64,000 nt of DNA from Dichelobacter nodosus (GCF_001263335.1 NZ_LGVW01000013.1:1-64000); one strand, 5' to 3'. Shown: positions 54,410 to 63,665, counted from the stretch's first letter. Notes: a model not told the origin generated them from the letters alone. Numbers and translations: made by a program.

Positions 54410-55462
54410 ATGAATGAAGAACAGAAAAAAGCATTAACCGCCGTTTTAACGCAATTAGATAAACAATTTGGCAAAGGAACCGTGATGCGTTTGGGCGAGC
54501 AAGTTGCCGCGCACGATATTCAAGCCATTTCTACGGGTTCATTAACGCTCGATATTGCGCTTGGCATCGGCGGATTGCCTAAAGGACGCATCGTTGAAAT
54601 CTACGGGCCTGAATCTTCGGGAAAAACTACGATGATGTTACACGTCATCGCTGAAGCGCAAAAAAACGGCGGCACGGCAGCATTTATCGATGCCGAACAC
54701 GCATTAGATCCGATTTATGCCCGAAAATTAGGCGTTAATACCGATGATTTATACGTCACACAACCCGATACCGGCGAACAAGCGTTAGAAATTTGCGATG
54801 CTTTAGTGCGCAGCGGCGCGTTTGACGTTATCGTGGTTGATTCCGTTGCCGCGTTAACGCCAAAAGCAGAAATTGAAGGCGAAATGGGCGATTCTCACGT
54901 TGGTTTACAAGCGCGCTTGATGAGTCAAGCTTTGCGCAAATTAACCGGAAATATTAAGCGCGCCAATACGCTCGTTGTTTTTATTAACCAAATCCGCATG
55001 AAAATTGGCGTTATGTTTGGTTCTCCAGAAACAACCACCGGCGGCAATGCGCTGAAATTTTACGCTTCCGTACGTATGGATATCCGCCGCATCGGTTCAA
55101 TTAAAGAAGGCGACGAAGTCCTCGGTAATGAAACGCGCGTAAAAGTCGTGAAAAACAAAGTAGCGCCGCCATTTAAGCAAGCAGAATTTGATATTTTATA
55201 CGGTCAAGGCGTTTCACGCGAAGGGGAAATTATTCAACTTGCCGTTAATGCCGATATCATGCAAAAATCCGGCGCGTGGTACAGTTACCGCGATGAAAAA
55301 ATCGGACAAGGTAAAGAAAAAGTACGGCTTTATTTAAAAGAACACCCCGACGTCGCACAAGAAATTGAAACGAAAATCCGCGAAAAATTTATCGGCGGTG
55401 AATTGCATTTACCTGATGCCGCCGGCGATGAAATCGATACCTCAATCAATGATGAAGAATGA
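54410..55462 (+). CDS. recA: Recombinase RecA
   Basis: 350 residues. RecA forms filaments on single-stranded DNA for homologous recombination. Walker [44 protein letters not shown], and the L2 region [20 protein letters not shown] are all present. The start follows AAGGAATCC. No inteins. A LexA-type SOS box is not visible in the gap to the TPR gene or just upstream of that gene. recX overlaps its end. Confidence 0.97.
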   Translation: MNEEQKKALTAVLTQLDKQFGKGTVMRLGEQVAAHDIQAISTGSLTLDIALGIGGLPKGRIVEIYGPESSGKTTMMLHVIAEAQKNGGTAAFIDAEHALDPIYARKLGVNTDDLYVTQPDTGEQALEICDALVRSGAFDVIVVDSVAALTPKAEIEGEMGDSHVGLQARLMSQALRKLTGNIKRANTLVVFINQIRMKIGVMFGSPETTTGGNALKFYASVRMDIRRIGSIKEGDEVLGNETRVKVVKNKVAPPFKQAEFDILYGQGVSREGEIIQLAVNADIMQKSGAWYSYRDEKIGQGKEKVRLYLKEHPDVAQEIETKIREKFIGGELHLPDAAGDEIDTSINDEE

Positions 55463-55925
55463 TGAATTAGCGCGCGATTTTGAGCGGCGTTGTTTAGCGT
55501 TACTCGCGCAACGCGAATATTCGCGCGCAGAATTGGCAGCAAAAGCCGCCGATATTGCGCCGGAAATCGTCAGCGCCGTATTAGATAAATTGGCTGCTGA
55601 CGGCTGGCAAAGCGATCAACGTTTTTGTGCTGTTTGGGTGCGCAGTAAAGCAGAAAGAGGCGACGGCGCGCAGAAAATCCGTCAAGCTTTAAAACAACGC
55701 GGCATTGCCGATGCACTGATCGCGGAACAATGCGCACAATTTGATTGGTTTGCGCTTGCCGAGCGGCTATATCGTAAAAAATATACAAAACCCGCCCACG
55801 ATCTCAAAGAACAAGCCAAAAGACAGCGTTTTCTCGCGCAGCGCGGTTTTTCTTTTGCCGAAATTCGTCACGCGCAAAGCGTTTTTGAATCTGAACATCA
55901 TGATGCCCACGCGGAACATCGTTAA
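55452..55925 (+). CDS. recX: RecA regulator RecX
   Basis: 157 residues from the ATG at 55452 (or the one at 55449); it overlaps the last 11 bases of recA in another frame. RecX caps and limits RecA filaments. The helical repeats are recognisable: [40 protein letters not shown] and [12 protein letters not shown], then [18 protein letters not shown]. Placement after recA supports the assignment. Confidence 0.9.
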   Translation: MKNDELARDFERRCLALLAQREYSRAELAAKAADIAPEIVSAVLDKLAADGWQSDQRFCAVWVRSKAERGDGAQKIRQALKQRGIADALIAEQCAQFDWFALAERLYRKKYTKPAHDLKEQAKRQRFLAQRGFSFAEIRHAQSVFESEHHDAHAEHR

Positions 55926-56024
55926 TATTCAACATTGAATCATGCTCAATATTATCGCCACTGTGGAATTCATTTTTACGCCAATTCGGCGCCACATTTT
56001 TAATCAACTTCAAAGAATAACATT

Positions 56025-58646
56025 ATGAAAACAATGACAACCGCGGAAATCCGCCGCGCTTTTTTAAATTATTTTTCAGAAAACGGGCATAAAATCGTTC
56101 ATTCTGCCTCTTTGGTTCCGGGCAACGATCCCACTTTATTATTTACTAACGCCGGCATGGTGCCGTTTAAAGAGCTTTTTATCGGCACGGAAACCCGCGA
56201 TTATCGCCGCGCAACCAGTGCGCAACGTTGTGTGCGCGCCGGCGGCAAACATAACGATTTAGAAAACGTTGGTTATACCGCGCGCCATCATACGTTTTTT
56301 GAAATGTTGGGCAATTTTAGTTTTGGCGATTATTTCAAAGCGGAAGCAATTCCGTTTGCGTGGCGTTTTTTAACGGAAGTTTTGCAATTGCCGGCGGAAA
56401 AATTGCTGGTGACGGTGTATCACGAAGACGACGAAGCCTATCGCATTTGGCAGGAAAAAATTGGATTGCCTGCCGACCGCATTATTCGTATTGGCGATAA
56501 AGCCGGTAAGGCAAAATATGAATCGGATAATTTTTGGGCAATGGGCGATACGGGACCTTGCGGGCCGTGTACCGAAATTTTCTATGATCACGGCGCGGAA
56601 ATTTTTGGCGGAAGACCGGGTTCAGCTGACGAAGACGGCGATCGGTTTATCGAAATTTGGAATATTGTTTTCATGCAATTTGAACGCGATGCCGAAGGCA
56701 CGATGAAACCGCTTCCCAAACCTTCTATTGATACTGGTATGGGATTGGAACGAATTGCTGCCGTTATGCAGGGCGTTCATTCAAACTATGACATTGATTT
56801 ATTTATTCATTTAATTGATGCCGCGGCAAAAGCGGTTGGGTGTAAAAACGAAGGGCAAGCGTCTTTAAAAGTGATTGCGGATCATATTCGCGCGACGGTT
56901 TTTTTGATGGTAGACGGTGTTTTGCCAAGCAATGAAGGACGCGGTTATGTTTTACGGCGGATTATGCGGCGTGCGATTCGTCACGGTTATAAACTCGGTC
57001 AACAAGGATTATTTTTCCATAAATTGGTGGCGGCGTTAGTTGCCGAAATGGGCGAAGCGTATCCGGAAATTATTGCCGAACAAGCGCGCATTACGGAAAC
57101 CATTCGCAAAGAAGAATTGCGTTTTGCGCAAACCTTAACCGCTGGAATGCAAATTCTCGAGCAAGATTTGGCGACATTAAAAGGAACGATTATCAGCGGA
57201 GAAACCGTTTTTAAACTTTATGATACCTACGGATTTCCCGTTGATTTAACTAATGATATTGCCCGCGAACGGGGATTAACTTTAGATGAAGCTGGTTATG
57301 AAGCTTTGATGCAAGCACAACGCGAACGCGCAAAAGCTTCTGGAACATTCCGCGCGGATAAAACATATACCGTTTCAGGAAAAACCGCATTTTTAGCTTA
57401 TCAACAAGAACAAACCGAAAGCACAATTGAAGCGATTTTCGTGCAAGAACAAGCGGCAGATACTTTGGATTGCGGCGATGAAGCGGTATTGGTATTAAAT
57501 CAATCACCTTTTTATGGCGAATCCGGCGGACAAATCGGCGACAGCGGCGTAATTTATCATCAAAATGGCGCGTTTCTCGTCAGTGATACGCAAAAACAAG
57601 GCGATGTTTTGCTGCATTTTGGACGTTTGCAACGCGGCGTTTTAAGCGTTGGCGATACGGTTTGCGCGGAAATTGATCGGGCGCGCCGCGCGGCGATTCG
57701 CCGTCATCATTCAGCAACGCATTTATTGCATCAAGCGCTGCGCATGACATTGGGAACGCATGTGCAACAAAAAGGCTCGTTGGTAGATGCAGATAAATTG
57801 CGTTTTGACTTTTCGCACGATGCGGCGTTAACCGCGGCAGAAATCAGCGCGGTAGAACAGTTAATTAATGAACAAATTCTGCGTAATCAACCCGTTAACA
57901 TCAGTGAAATGCCTTATGATCAAGCTTGTGCGCAAGGTGCGATGGCTTTATTTGGCGAAAAATACGGCGATATCGTGCGCGTGGTGAAAATGGGGGCTGA
58001 TGATTTTTCGGTGGAATTATGCGGCGGTACGCATGTGAAGCAAACCGGCGATTTGGGTTTGGTTAAAATCATTGCGCAAAGTGCGGTGGCGGCGGGCATT
58101 CGTCGCGTGGAATGTGTGGCAGGTTTAGCAGCGCTTCGTTATTGTCAACAACAAGAAACGCAATTGCAGCGCATTGCCGCGGTGTTAAAAAGTGATTTAG
58201 AACATAGCGTTGAAAAAATTGAACGGTTACAGCAAGACACCAAAACTTTAGAAAAAACCGTGCAACAATTAAAACGCACGGTAGCGCTCGGCGGCACTCA
58301 AGAAACGGCGGAATCTGTCGTTGACATTCACGGCTGGAAGACGATGGCAGTGCGCCGCGATGATTTGGATAATGCCATTTTGCGCGATACTGCCGATCAA
58401 TTACGCGATAAATATCAATTAGATGTGGTCGTTATCGGCAGTTCTGATGGCGAAATGGCGCGTTTGGTGGTTTCGGTGGCGAAATCGGCAGCGGCTTTAA
58501 AAGCTGGCGCGATTGTGCAAACGTTAGCGGCGTTTATCGATGGTAAAGGCGGCGGACGTCCCGATTTTGCGCAAGCCGGCGGTAAAAATATTCAAGGTTT
58601 GGACGCTGCATTAGCGGCATTGCCTCAAGCGTTACCGCAAAAATAG
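56025..58646 (+). CDS. alaS: Alanyl-tRNA synthetase
   Basis: 873 residues, full length. The class II catalytic core occupies the first ~240 residues (DPTLLFTNAGMVPFKELF, the GDTGPCGPCTEIFYDHG loop, DTGMGLERIAAVMQGV). The editing domain that clears mischarged Ser/Gly-tRNA-Ala shows zinc ligands in HHSATHLLHQAL and ELCGGTHVKQTGD. The C-terminal C-Ala domain ends with GKGGGRPDFAQAGG. It lies between recX and lysC, as in many Gammaproteobacteria. Confidence 0.97.
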   Translation: MKTMTTAEIRRAFLNYFSENGHKIVHSASLVPGNDPTLLFTNAGMVPFKELFIGTETRDYRRATSAQRCVRAGGKHNDLENVGYTARHHTFFEMLGNFSFGDYFKAEAIPFAWRFLTEVLQLPAEKLLVTVYHEDDEAYRIWQEKIGLPADRIIRIGDKAGKAKYESDNFWAMGDTGPCGPCTEIFYDHGAEIFGGRPGSADEDGDRFIEIWNIVFMQFERDAEGTMKPLPKPSIDTGMGLERIAAVMQGVHSNYDIDLFIHLIDAAAKAVGCKNEGQASLKVIADHIRATVFLMVDGVLPSNEGRGYVLRRIMRRAIRHGYKLGQQGLFFHKLVAALVAEMGEAYPEIIAEQARITETIRKEELRFAQTLTAGMQILEQDLATLKGTIISGETVFKLYDTYGFPVDLTNDIARERGLTLDEAGYEALMQAQRERAKASGTFRADKTYTVSGKTAFLAYQQEQTESTIEAIFVQEQAADTLDCGDEAVLVLNQSPFYGESGGQIGDSGVIYHQNGAFLVSDTQKQGDVLLHFGRLQRGVLSVGDTVCAEIDRARRAAIRRHHSATHLLHQALRMTLGTHVQQKGSLVDADKLRFDFSHDAALTAAEISAVEQLINEQILRNQPVNISEMPYDQACAQGAMALFGEKYGDIVRVVKMGADDFSVELCGGTHVKQTGDLGLVKIIAQSAVAAGIRRVECVAGLAALRYCQQQETQLQRIAAVLKSDLEHSVEKIERLQQDTKTLEKTVQQLKRTVALGGTQETAESVVDIHGWKTMAVRRDDLDNAILRDTADQLRDKYQLDVVVIGSSDGEMARLVVSVAKSAAALKAGAIVQTLAAFIDGKGGGRPDFAQAGGKNIQGLDAALAALPQALPQK

Positions 58647-58650
58647 TGTT

Positions 58651-59892
58651 ATGGCGTTGATTGTACAAAAATATGGCGGCACGTCGATGGGTTCGGTGGA
58701 ACGCATTGAAACGGTCGCCGATAGGATTGTGCGCGCACGGCAGGCGGGGCATGATGTGGTAGTGACGGTTTCTGCAATGAGCGGTGAAACAAATCGTTTA
58801 ATTGCTTTGGCGCAGCGTTTTGCCGCGCAACCGTCTCCACGCGAGTTAGACGTTTTAATGAGCAGCGGCGAGCAAGTTTCTATGGCACTTTTGGCAATTG
58901 CTTTGGAAAAACGCGGTTGCCCAGCGCTGTCGTTGGCAGGTTGGCAAGTGGGCATTTTTACCGATTCACAACATACTAAAGCCCGAATTCAACATATTGA
59001 CGACGGCGCGATTTACCGCGCGTTATCCGCTGGAAAAGTGGTGATTGTGGCAGGTTTTCAAGGCGTTGATGAAGCTGGCGATATCACAACTTTGGGACGC
59101 GGCGGTTCGGATACGACGGCGGTTGCTTTAGCGGCGGTATTAAAAGCAGATGAATGTCAAATTTATACCGATGTTGATGGCGTTTATACGACGGATCCGC
59201 GCATTGAACCGCGGGCGCGCAAACTCGAGCAAATTTCTTTTGTGGAAATGTTGGAAATGGCGAGTTTGGGATCTAAGGTGTTGCAAATTCGTTCGGTGGA
59301 GTTTGCGGGGAAATATCATGTGCCGGTGCGAGTTTTATCGTCTTTTAGCGATGATGAAACGGGAACGTTAATTTCTTCAGTGGAGGGTGCGATTATAGAA
59401 GCCACGCATGTTACGGGAATCGCTTTTACGCGCGACGAGGTGATGATTCAATTGATGCATTTGCCCGATGATATGAATACGCTGTATCAGATATTGCGTC
59501 CTATCGGTTGCGCGGATATTAGTTTGGATATGGTGGCGCAAACGCGCAATGATGATGGTTCAATTAATTTTAGTTTTATTGTGCCTCATCAAGAAAAAGA
59601 TCGGGTGATTGAATTTATTGTGGAACAGTTTTCCCATATTGCTGCGCTTTCGGTTTTACAAACGGAAATTGCTAAAATTTCTTTGGTGGGTTTGGGATTG
59701 CGTTCGCATACGGGAATTATTGGGCGGATTTTGCAGGCGTTAATGCAGGAAAATATTCCGGTGCATTGTTTTGCAACCAGTGAGACTCGCGTTTCGTTAG
59801 TAACCGATTTGCTTTATTTGGAGCGAGCTGTGCATTGTTTGCATGATGCTTTTCAATTAGAAAAAGCAGATGAGTGTCGCGAATCCTTTTAA
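58651..59892 (+). CDS. lysC: Aspartate kinase with ACT domains
   Basis: 413 residues. It phosphorylates aspartate for lysine, threonine, methionine and diaminopimelate synthesis. VQKYGGTSMGSVERI opens the kinase domain, FQGVDEAGDITTLGRGGSDT and DVDGVYTTDPRI line the active site, and two ACT domains (about 265-410) with TRVSLVTDLLYLERAV at the end indicate feedback control. It is the Pseudomonas-type length. The start is 4 bases after alaS. The retained ACT domains contrast with their loss in the window's threonine deaminase. Confidence 0.95.
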   Translation: MALIVQKYGGTSMGSVERIETVADRIVRARQAGHDVVVTVSAMSGETNRLIALAQRFAAQPSPRELDVLMSSGEQVSMALLAIALEKRGCPALSLAGWQVGIFTDSQHTKARIQHIDDGAIYRALSAGKVVIVAGFQGVDEAGDITTLGRGGSDTTAVALAAVLKADECQIYTDVDGVYTTDPRIEPRARKLEQISFVEMLEMASLGSKVLQIRSVEFAGKYHVPVRVLSSFSDDETGTLISSVEGAIIEATHVTGIAFTRDEVMIQLMHLPDDMNTLYQILRPIGCADISLDMVAQTRNDDGSINFSFIVPHQEKDRVIEFIVEQFSHIAALSVLQTEIAKISLVGLGLRSHTGIIGRILQALMQENIPVHCFATSETRVSLVTDLLYLERAVHCLHDAFQLEKADECRESF

Positions 59893-59950
59893 AAAAGTAG
59901 ATATTAATGGCGCACGCTTAAAAATGATTTATCTAATTTTTAAAGGAATG

Positions 59951-59956
59951 TATAAT
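59951..59956 (+). promoter_or_regulatory. Candidate -10 element of csrA
   Basis: A perfect TATAAT lies 50 bases before the csrA start, in the short gap after lysC; the -35 is weak. Confidence 0.4.
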
Positions 59957-60005
59957 CGCTCATTTGATTTTATGCGCTTCGGAAGGACGCCGAGCAGGAG
60001 CTGTT

Positions 60006-60200
60006 ATGTTAATTCTAACGCGTCGTGTGGGTGAGACAATTATCATCGATGATCAGATCAAGGTGACTGTTCTCGCTGTAAAAGGAAATCAGGTGCGGTT
60101 GGGCGTGCAAGCCCCTGATGAGATTGCGATTCATCGCGAAGAAATTTATCATCGTTTGATGAACGGGGTCGGCGATGACGCCGAAATGGAGAAAAAATGA
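60006..60200 (+). CDS. csrA: Carbon storage regulator CsrA
   Basis: 64 residues from the ATG that follows CAGGAGCTGTT; in-frame upstream starts only add a poor leader. CsrA binds GGA motifs in mRNA leaders and controls carbon flux, motility and biofilm. The sequence [44 protein letters not shown] is the canonical protein. A GGA occurs in its own ribosome site, as in autoregulated relatives. A terminator follows at once, then tRNA-Ser. Confidence 0.97.
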   Translation: MLILTRRVGETIIIDDQIKVTVLAVKGNQVRLGVQAPDEIAIHREEIYHRLMNGVGDDAEMEKK

Positions 60201-60202
60201 AC

Positions 60203-60228
60203 AACCTCCTTTACGGAGGTTTTTTTTT
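60203..60228 (+). terminator. Terminator of csrA
   Basis: Stem AACCTCC/GGAGGTT with a TTTAC loop and a run of eight T, starting 3 bases after the stop. Confidence 0.88.
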
Positions 60229-60237
60229 CGGTATAAT
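60210..60237 (+). promoter_or_regulatory. Candidate promoter of tRNA-Ser
   Basis: TTTACG (60210-60215), 16 bp, TATAAT (60232-60237), 14 bases before the mature tRNA end; it overlaps the csrA terminator. Confidence 0.55.
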
Positions 60238-60251
60238 GTCGCCCTTGTTGC

Positions 60252-60344
60252 GGAGAGGTGGCCGAGTGGCTGAAGGCACTCCCCTGCTAAGGGAGCATAG
60301 GGTTTATAGCTCTATCGAGAGTTCGAATCTCTTCCTCTCCGCCA
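60252..60344 (+). tRNA. tRNA-Ser(GCU)
   Basis: 93 bases. The acceptor stem GGAGAGG pairs with CCTCTCC, followed by G73 and an encoded CCA. The long variable arm typical of serine tRNAs is present, and GTTCGAATC forms the T loop. The anticodon is GCT (60286-60288) within CTGCTAA, reading AGC and AGU. Its 3' end borders the integrase region and is a classic integration site. Confidence 0.97.
60321..60344 (+). other. Candidate attachment site (attL) at the tRNA-Ser 3' end
   Basis: A tyrosine integrase gene starts 183 bp beyond the tRNA in the same orientation, the usual layout for elements integrated at a tRNA 3' end. No second copy of the 24-base 3' end was seen in the remaining 3.6 kb, so the other border would lie beyond the window or has been lost. 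Confidence 0.45.
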
Positions 60345-60355
60345 TACCTAGCTTC

Positions 60356-60379
60356 AAGCTCCATCATGGAGCTTTTTTT
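60356..60379 (+). terminator. Terminator of tRNA-Ser
   Basis: Stem AAGCTCCA/TGGAGCTT with a TCA loop and a T run. Confidence 0.8.
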
Positions 60380-60456
60380 ATTGCCTTGAAAAGCTGTAGT
60401 TAAGCCATTTATGACCTCATAGAGCCTCAAGGAACCTCACCTAAAGCCAGCGTTAT

Positions 60457-60497
60457 TTGGGGGTATATATAATTCCATGCCAAAAAAATACCCCCAA
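60457..60497. repeat. Inverted repeat upstream of the integrase
   Basis: Perfect 10-bp arms TTGGGGGTAT (60457-60466) and ATACCCCCAA (60488-60497) separated by 21 bases, 30 bp before the integrase start. Likely integrase or excisionase arm sites, or an operator for the integrase. Confidence 0.55.
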
Positions 60498-60526
60498 CGA
60501 TAAAAAACAGTGGTGAGGAAGAGAGT

Positions 60527-61739
60527 ATGGGCAAATTAACAGCAAGGAAATGTGAAGCTGCAAAGTTGGGAAAACACTTTGACGGTGAGGGTTTATATCT
60601 ATACGTTACTGAAAAGGGTAAATACTGGCGGGCAAAGTACCGTATTGATGGTAAGGAAAAGACCGCCGCCTTTGGAGTATACCCTGACGTTAGCCTTGCA
60701 GAAGCCCGCGTAAAACATGCTTTATTTAAAAAAGAGCTTAAGCAAGGCATTGACCCTAACCATGAGAAACGTAAAGCCAAAGCAGCAAAGAAAGCGCTTG
60801 AGTTGGAGGTTAACGGTTCATCACCGCAGTTATTTCGTAATGTAGCGATGGATTGGTTAGAAACAACCCATAAGGCTAAAGATTGGACGTTAAAGCATCG
60901 CAATGATATTTAACGTCAATCTGAAGAATTACATTCTTCCTGCTTTTCATGCGCGCCCTATTGAGTCCATCACTGCTGGAGAACTCGTCGCCCATCTGCA
61001 AAGCATTCCCTATGCTTACACAGCAGCCTATACGTTGGACAATATCAAGCGCATCTATCGCCACGCGGTTAATATGCAATTGTTGGCTACTAGCCCTGCT
61101 GAATTGCTGAAAGCAAGTGAACTATTACCTGCTCATCAGGGTGATGCTATGCGACACATCACTGACCCAAGCATCATTGGCAAAGCATTATTAGCCATTG
61201 AACGTGCGCACCCTGCCTTGCCGGCAACCCGTGCATACATGAGATTATTGCCTTATCTTTTCACGCGCCCAAGTGAGCTTCGGAAGCTGGAATGGCAAGA
61301 GTTGGACATGGAAGTGGGGTTAATCACCATACCGGCGCACCGTATGAAGAAACGCCGCCCTCATATCGTCCCTTTACCACGGCAGGCGAAAGCACTCATT
61401 GAAGAGATGCGCATCTTTACGGGGCGCACGCCTTTTATCTTTGCCAACGATGACAAGCCAATCACGGAAGGCGCGGCTTATAAAATCATGAAAAGCGCTA
61501 AGGTAAGCGATGAAACAAGCTTATATCACTTAACCACCTTACACGGCTGGCGCCATACCGCTTCAACCCTATTGCATGAGCAAGGGTATCCATCGCATAT
61601 TGTGGAAATGCAGCTCGCTCATGCTGACAAAAACAGCGTGCGCGGTACTTATAACCATGCTGACTACCTAAAAGAGCGGCAGATAATGATGCAAAAGTAC
61701 GCGGATTATTTGGATAATTTGAAAGCAAAAGCCCTATAA
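60527..61739 (+). pseudogene. int: P4-type tyrosine integrase, broken by a +1 frameshift
   Basis: The first frame (60527-60913) encodes 128 residues: the DUF4102 arm-binding domain (GKHFDGEGLYLYVTEKGKYW, FGVYPDVSLAEARVK) and the start of the core-binding domain, stopping after LKHRNDI. The protein resumes one base out of phase in the frame of 60903-61739 (NLKNYILPAFHARPIESI) and is complete from there: catalytic Arg in FTRPSELRKLEWQEL, HGWRH and the nucleophile Tyr near GTYNHADY. One extra base near 60905-60925 explains it. The domains match integrases of islands at tRNA genes. It is probably inactive; a programmed shift is unlikely, since no convincing slippery site is seen. Confidence 0.85.
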
Positions 61740-61746
61740 CTACTTG

Positions 61747-61773
61747 AAACCCCGATTAATTTCGGGGTTTTTT
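61747..61773 (+). terminator. Terminator of the integrase gene
   Basis: Stem AAACCCCGA/TCGGGGTTT with a TTAATT loop followed by T residues, 8 bases after the stop. Confidence 0.85.
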
Positions 61774-61840
61774 ATTGCCAAATTATTATCACTTTAGAGG
61801 TATTCCGCGCGTATGATTTGAATAATTTAAAAATAAATGT

Positions 61841-61855
61841 TTTTACGTCGTAAAA
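61841..61855. promoter_or_regulatory. Candidate operator of the S24 repressor
   Basis: Perfect palindrome TTTTACG-T-CGTAAAA, 76 bp before the repressor start, with a further half-site TTTTAC at 61878-61883. Spacing and position fit a CI-type autorepressed promoter. Confidence 0.5.
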
Positions 61856-61930
61856 TCAATTATTATCATGATTTGCGTTTTACAACTTTCAGTGTTATTT
61901 TTTAACGAAAGTTAATAAATTGGTGTTGAA

Positions 61931-62629
61931 ATGAGTCTAGCTAGCAACGTAAAAATATTGCGCGAATTGAATAATCTGTCACAAGACCAACTCGCTGAAA
62001 AAATTGGTAAATCACAAGCGGCGATTCAAAAAATTGAAGCGGGTTTGACGCTGCGACCGCGTTTTTTGCAAGATTTGGCTAACGCGTTAGGCGTTTCAAG
62101 TATTGATTTGGAATATAAAGATTTCGAAAAAGAATTGAAGAAACAAGCTATTGAAAGCGATATCGGCACAATGGGCAAATTCCGGCTTTGGAGCAGTAAC
62201 GACCCGTTGCCTGAAGACGAATATGCTTATTTGCCGTTTTTCAAAGATGTTGAATTCCAAGGCGGAACAGGTTGCTGCGAAATGCAAGATTACAATGGTT
62301 TCCGCCTGCCGTTTGCAAAATCAACGTTACACCGGTACGGCGTTCCGCTTGACCAAGCATTTTGCGTTACGCTCACCGGCAACAGCATGGAGCCCGTTAT
62401 TCCCAAAGGCTCAACGCTGGGCATCAATAAAGCCGATACCGTGCTTAAAGAAGGCGATATTTACGCAATCCGGCAAGATGATTTATTTCGCGTCAAACGT
62501 TTATATCACGCGCCGAACGGCATGATTAGAATCAGTAGTTTCAACCAAGAAGAATATAAAGACGAGCTTGTGCGTCCAGAAAATATTGAAATTATCGGGC
62601 GCGTTTTTACTTATCAGGTGATGTTGTGA
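61931..62629 (+). CDS. Phage-type CI/LexA-like repressor (HTH + S24 peptidase)
   Basis: 232 residues. An XRE-type helix-turn-helix lies at about 5-60 (LREL-NNLSQDQLAEKIGKSQAAIQKIEAG). The C-terminal half is a peptidase S24 domain with catalytic Ser in LTGNSMEPVIPKGST and Lys in DDLFRVKRLYH, used for RecA-stimulated self-cleavage. The linker lacks an obvious Ala-Gly cleavage pair; GGTGCCE is the nearest candidate. The upstream palindrome supports autoregulation. It is on the island, and its AT-rich coding differs little from neighbours. Target genes are not visible, so it may be a prophage relic. Confidence 0.85.
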   Translation: MSLASNVKILRELNNLSQDQLAEKIGKSQAAIQKIEAGLTLRPRFLQDLANALGVSSIDLEYKDFEKELKKQAIESDIGTMGKFRLWSSNDPLPEDEYAYLPFFKDVEFQGGTGCCEMQDYNGFRLPFAKSTLHRYGVPLDQAFCVTLTGNSMEPVIPKGSTLGINKADTVLKEGDIYAIRQDDLFRVKRLYHAPNGMIRISSFNQEEYKDELVRPENIEIIGRVFTYQVML

Positions 62630-62812
62630 TTGTGGTAACCAAAAAAGATAAAGCATTAGAAAAAACGGCGGTAGAACGAATTGAGCATCAGCACTTGAAA
62701 GCTCTTTGCATGAGCATTTCGCTGATTATGCGGTGAATAAAGTAAACAAACGTAAAGAGTTTTTCCGCCTGCTGTTATCTGAAGCAATAATAGAAAATAT
62801 TGAACTTTTATG
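62626..62812 (+). pseudogene. Possible broken small gene coupled to the repressor
   Basis: A GTG overlapping the repressor stop (GTGA) opens 36 codons (MIVVTKKDKALEKTAVERIE...) ending at 62736. A second frame with similar charged helical character (HEHFADYAVNKVNKRKEFFR) continues from about 62706 to 62812 and then runs antisense to the next gene. Joined, the two would give a small helical protein. No family is recognised and the reading is uncertain. Confidence 0.25.
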
Positions 62813-63202
62813 TTACGTATCGTTTTTTGGAAATAACCACTTTGCAGCAATAGCAAAAATTCCTAAAACGATTGCAGTGGAAGTGGTGAGTAGCGCAATT
62901 AAAACTGGGTTAGACAATTGGAACTGCCACCAACCAAAACCAGCGGATAACACCACCGCTGCTACAAAACCTAACCAAGCCCAAATAGTCCCAAGCAATT
63001 TAGAATAGCTGTCTTGCCGAAAATTATGCAGTTGCTTATCGCGCTTAATTTTTTGTTTTAGCTCCTTATTTTTTAATTTTATTTGTTCTAATTCTTCTGC
63101 CCTTTCTGCATTTTCTGCATTTTTTTGTTCATCAGAACCTGCTACTTTTGCAAGGGGTTCTTTAATCTAACTAAAGCGCGTAGGCTCTGAAGAACTAGTC
63201 AT
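62813..63202 (-). pseudogene. Two-helix membrane protein downstream of Panacea antitoxin, interrupted by an amber codon
   Basis: The ATG at 63202 overlaps the end of the Panacea-domain gene (ATGACTAG). Eleven codons (MTSSSEPTRFS) are followed by TAG at 63169-63167. The frame then stays open for 117 residues: a charged coiled coil (KNAENAERAEELEQIKLKNK) and two hydrophobic helices (LLGTIWAWLGFVAAVVLSAG and NPVLIALLTTSTAIVLGIFA), ending KWLFPKNDT. This size and layout fits toxins of the membrane-acting Panacea-linked type, so it is a plausible toxin gene knocked out by one nonsense change. A suppressor tRNA or a downstream restart at TTG (62998) are alternatives. Confidence 0.65.
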
Positions 63203-63665
63203 GCGGGTCACTTAATAAATTTTTATAATAATCGCGCACCAAGTCCGGAGAAATAATACTTCCCTTTGTCTCTGGGGTATGCGTTTGGTGCCATGGGCTA
63301 CCTTTTTGGTGGGTTAAATAAACCAGCTGCCATGCTTTCAAATCTTTAAATTCATTATAGATGTCGTGAATTAATTGATATTCTTCGCTGTCTTTTGGAA
63401 TAGGATTCTTTTCCAATATTGGCTCTTGAATAAAATTCGCACCGTAACGCGCCAGTTGATTATAAAGAACGGGTATCACGGGACCATATTTCCACGCTTC
63501 CACTCTATCTTGAAACATTTGAAAATTCGCAAATCCAAGCCAACAGCCGTAAACCAAATAAGTCAATTTTTGCACTTTAAGATTGATTAACGGTTTTTTG
63601 TCTGCCAAAGCTAAACGGACTAAAGCATCAGCAACATCAATGGCTTTATAAACTTGATATGTCAT
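63195..63665 (-). CDS. Panacea/DUF4065 (SocA-like) antitoxin-type protein
   Basis: 156 residues from the ATG at 63665, which follows AAAGGAGGCAAC, an ideal ribosome site; a longer reading from 63710 is less likely. The domain is the DUF4065 type: YKAIDVADALVRLA, LKVQKLTYLVYGCWLGFANF, EAWKYGPVIPVLYNQLARYG and HQKGSPWHQTHTPE. Members act as antitoxins against very different toxin domains or as protease adaptors (SocA). The gene overlaps the downstream membrane-protein gene by 8 bases, as in toxin-antitoxin operons. Confidence 0.85.
   Translation of the reverse strand: MTYQVYKAIDVADALVRLALADKKPLINLKVQKLTYLVYGCWLGFANFQMFQDRVEAWKYGPVIPVLYNQLARYGANFIQEPILEKNPIPKDSEEYQLIHDIYNEFKDLKAWQLVYLTHQKGSPWHQTHTPETKGSIISPDLVRDYYKNLLSDPHD

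Noticed and set aside
60900-60925. Programmed frameshift in the integrase
   Set aside because: The needed shift is +1 and ATTTAAC is not a standard slippery heptamer; a simple indel is likelier.
62813-63008. Plus-strand frame continuing into the region of the membrane protein
   Set aside because: It is antisense to a frame with clear coiled-coil and membrane helices that is coupled to the antitoxin gene.
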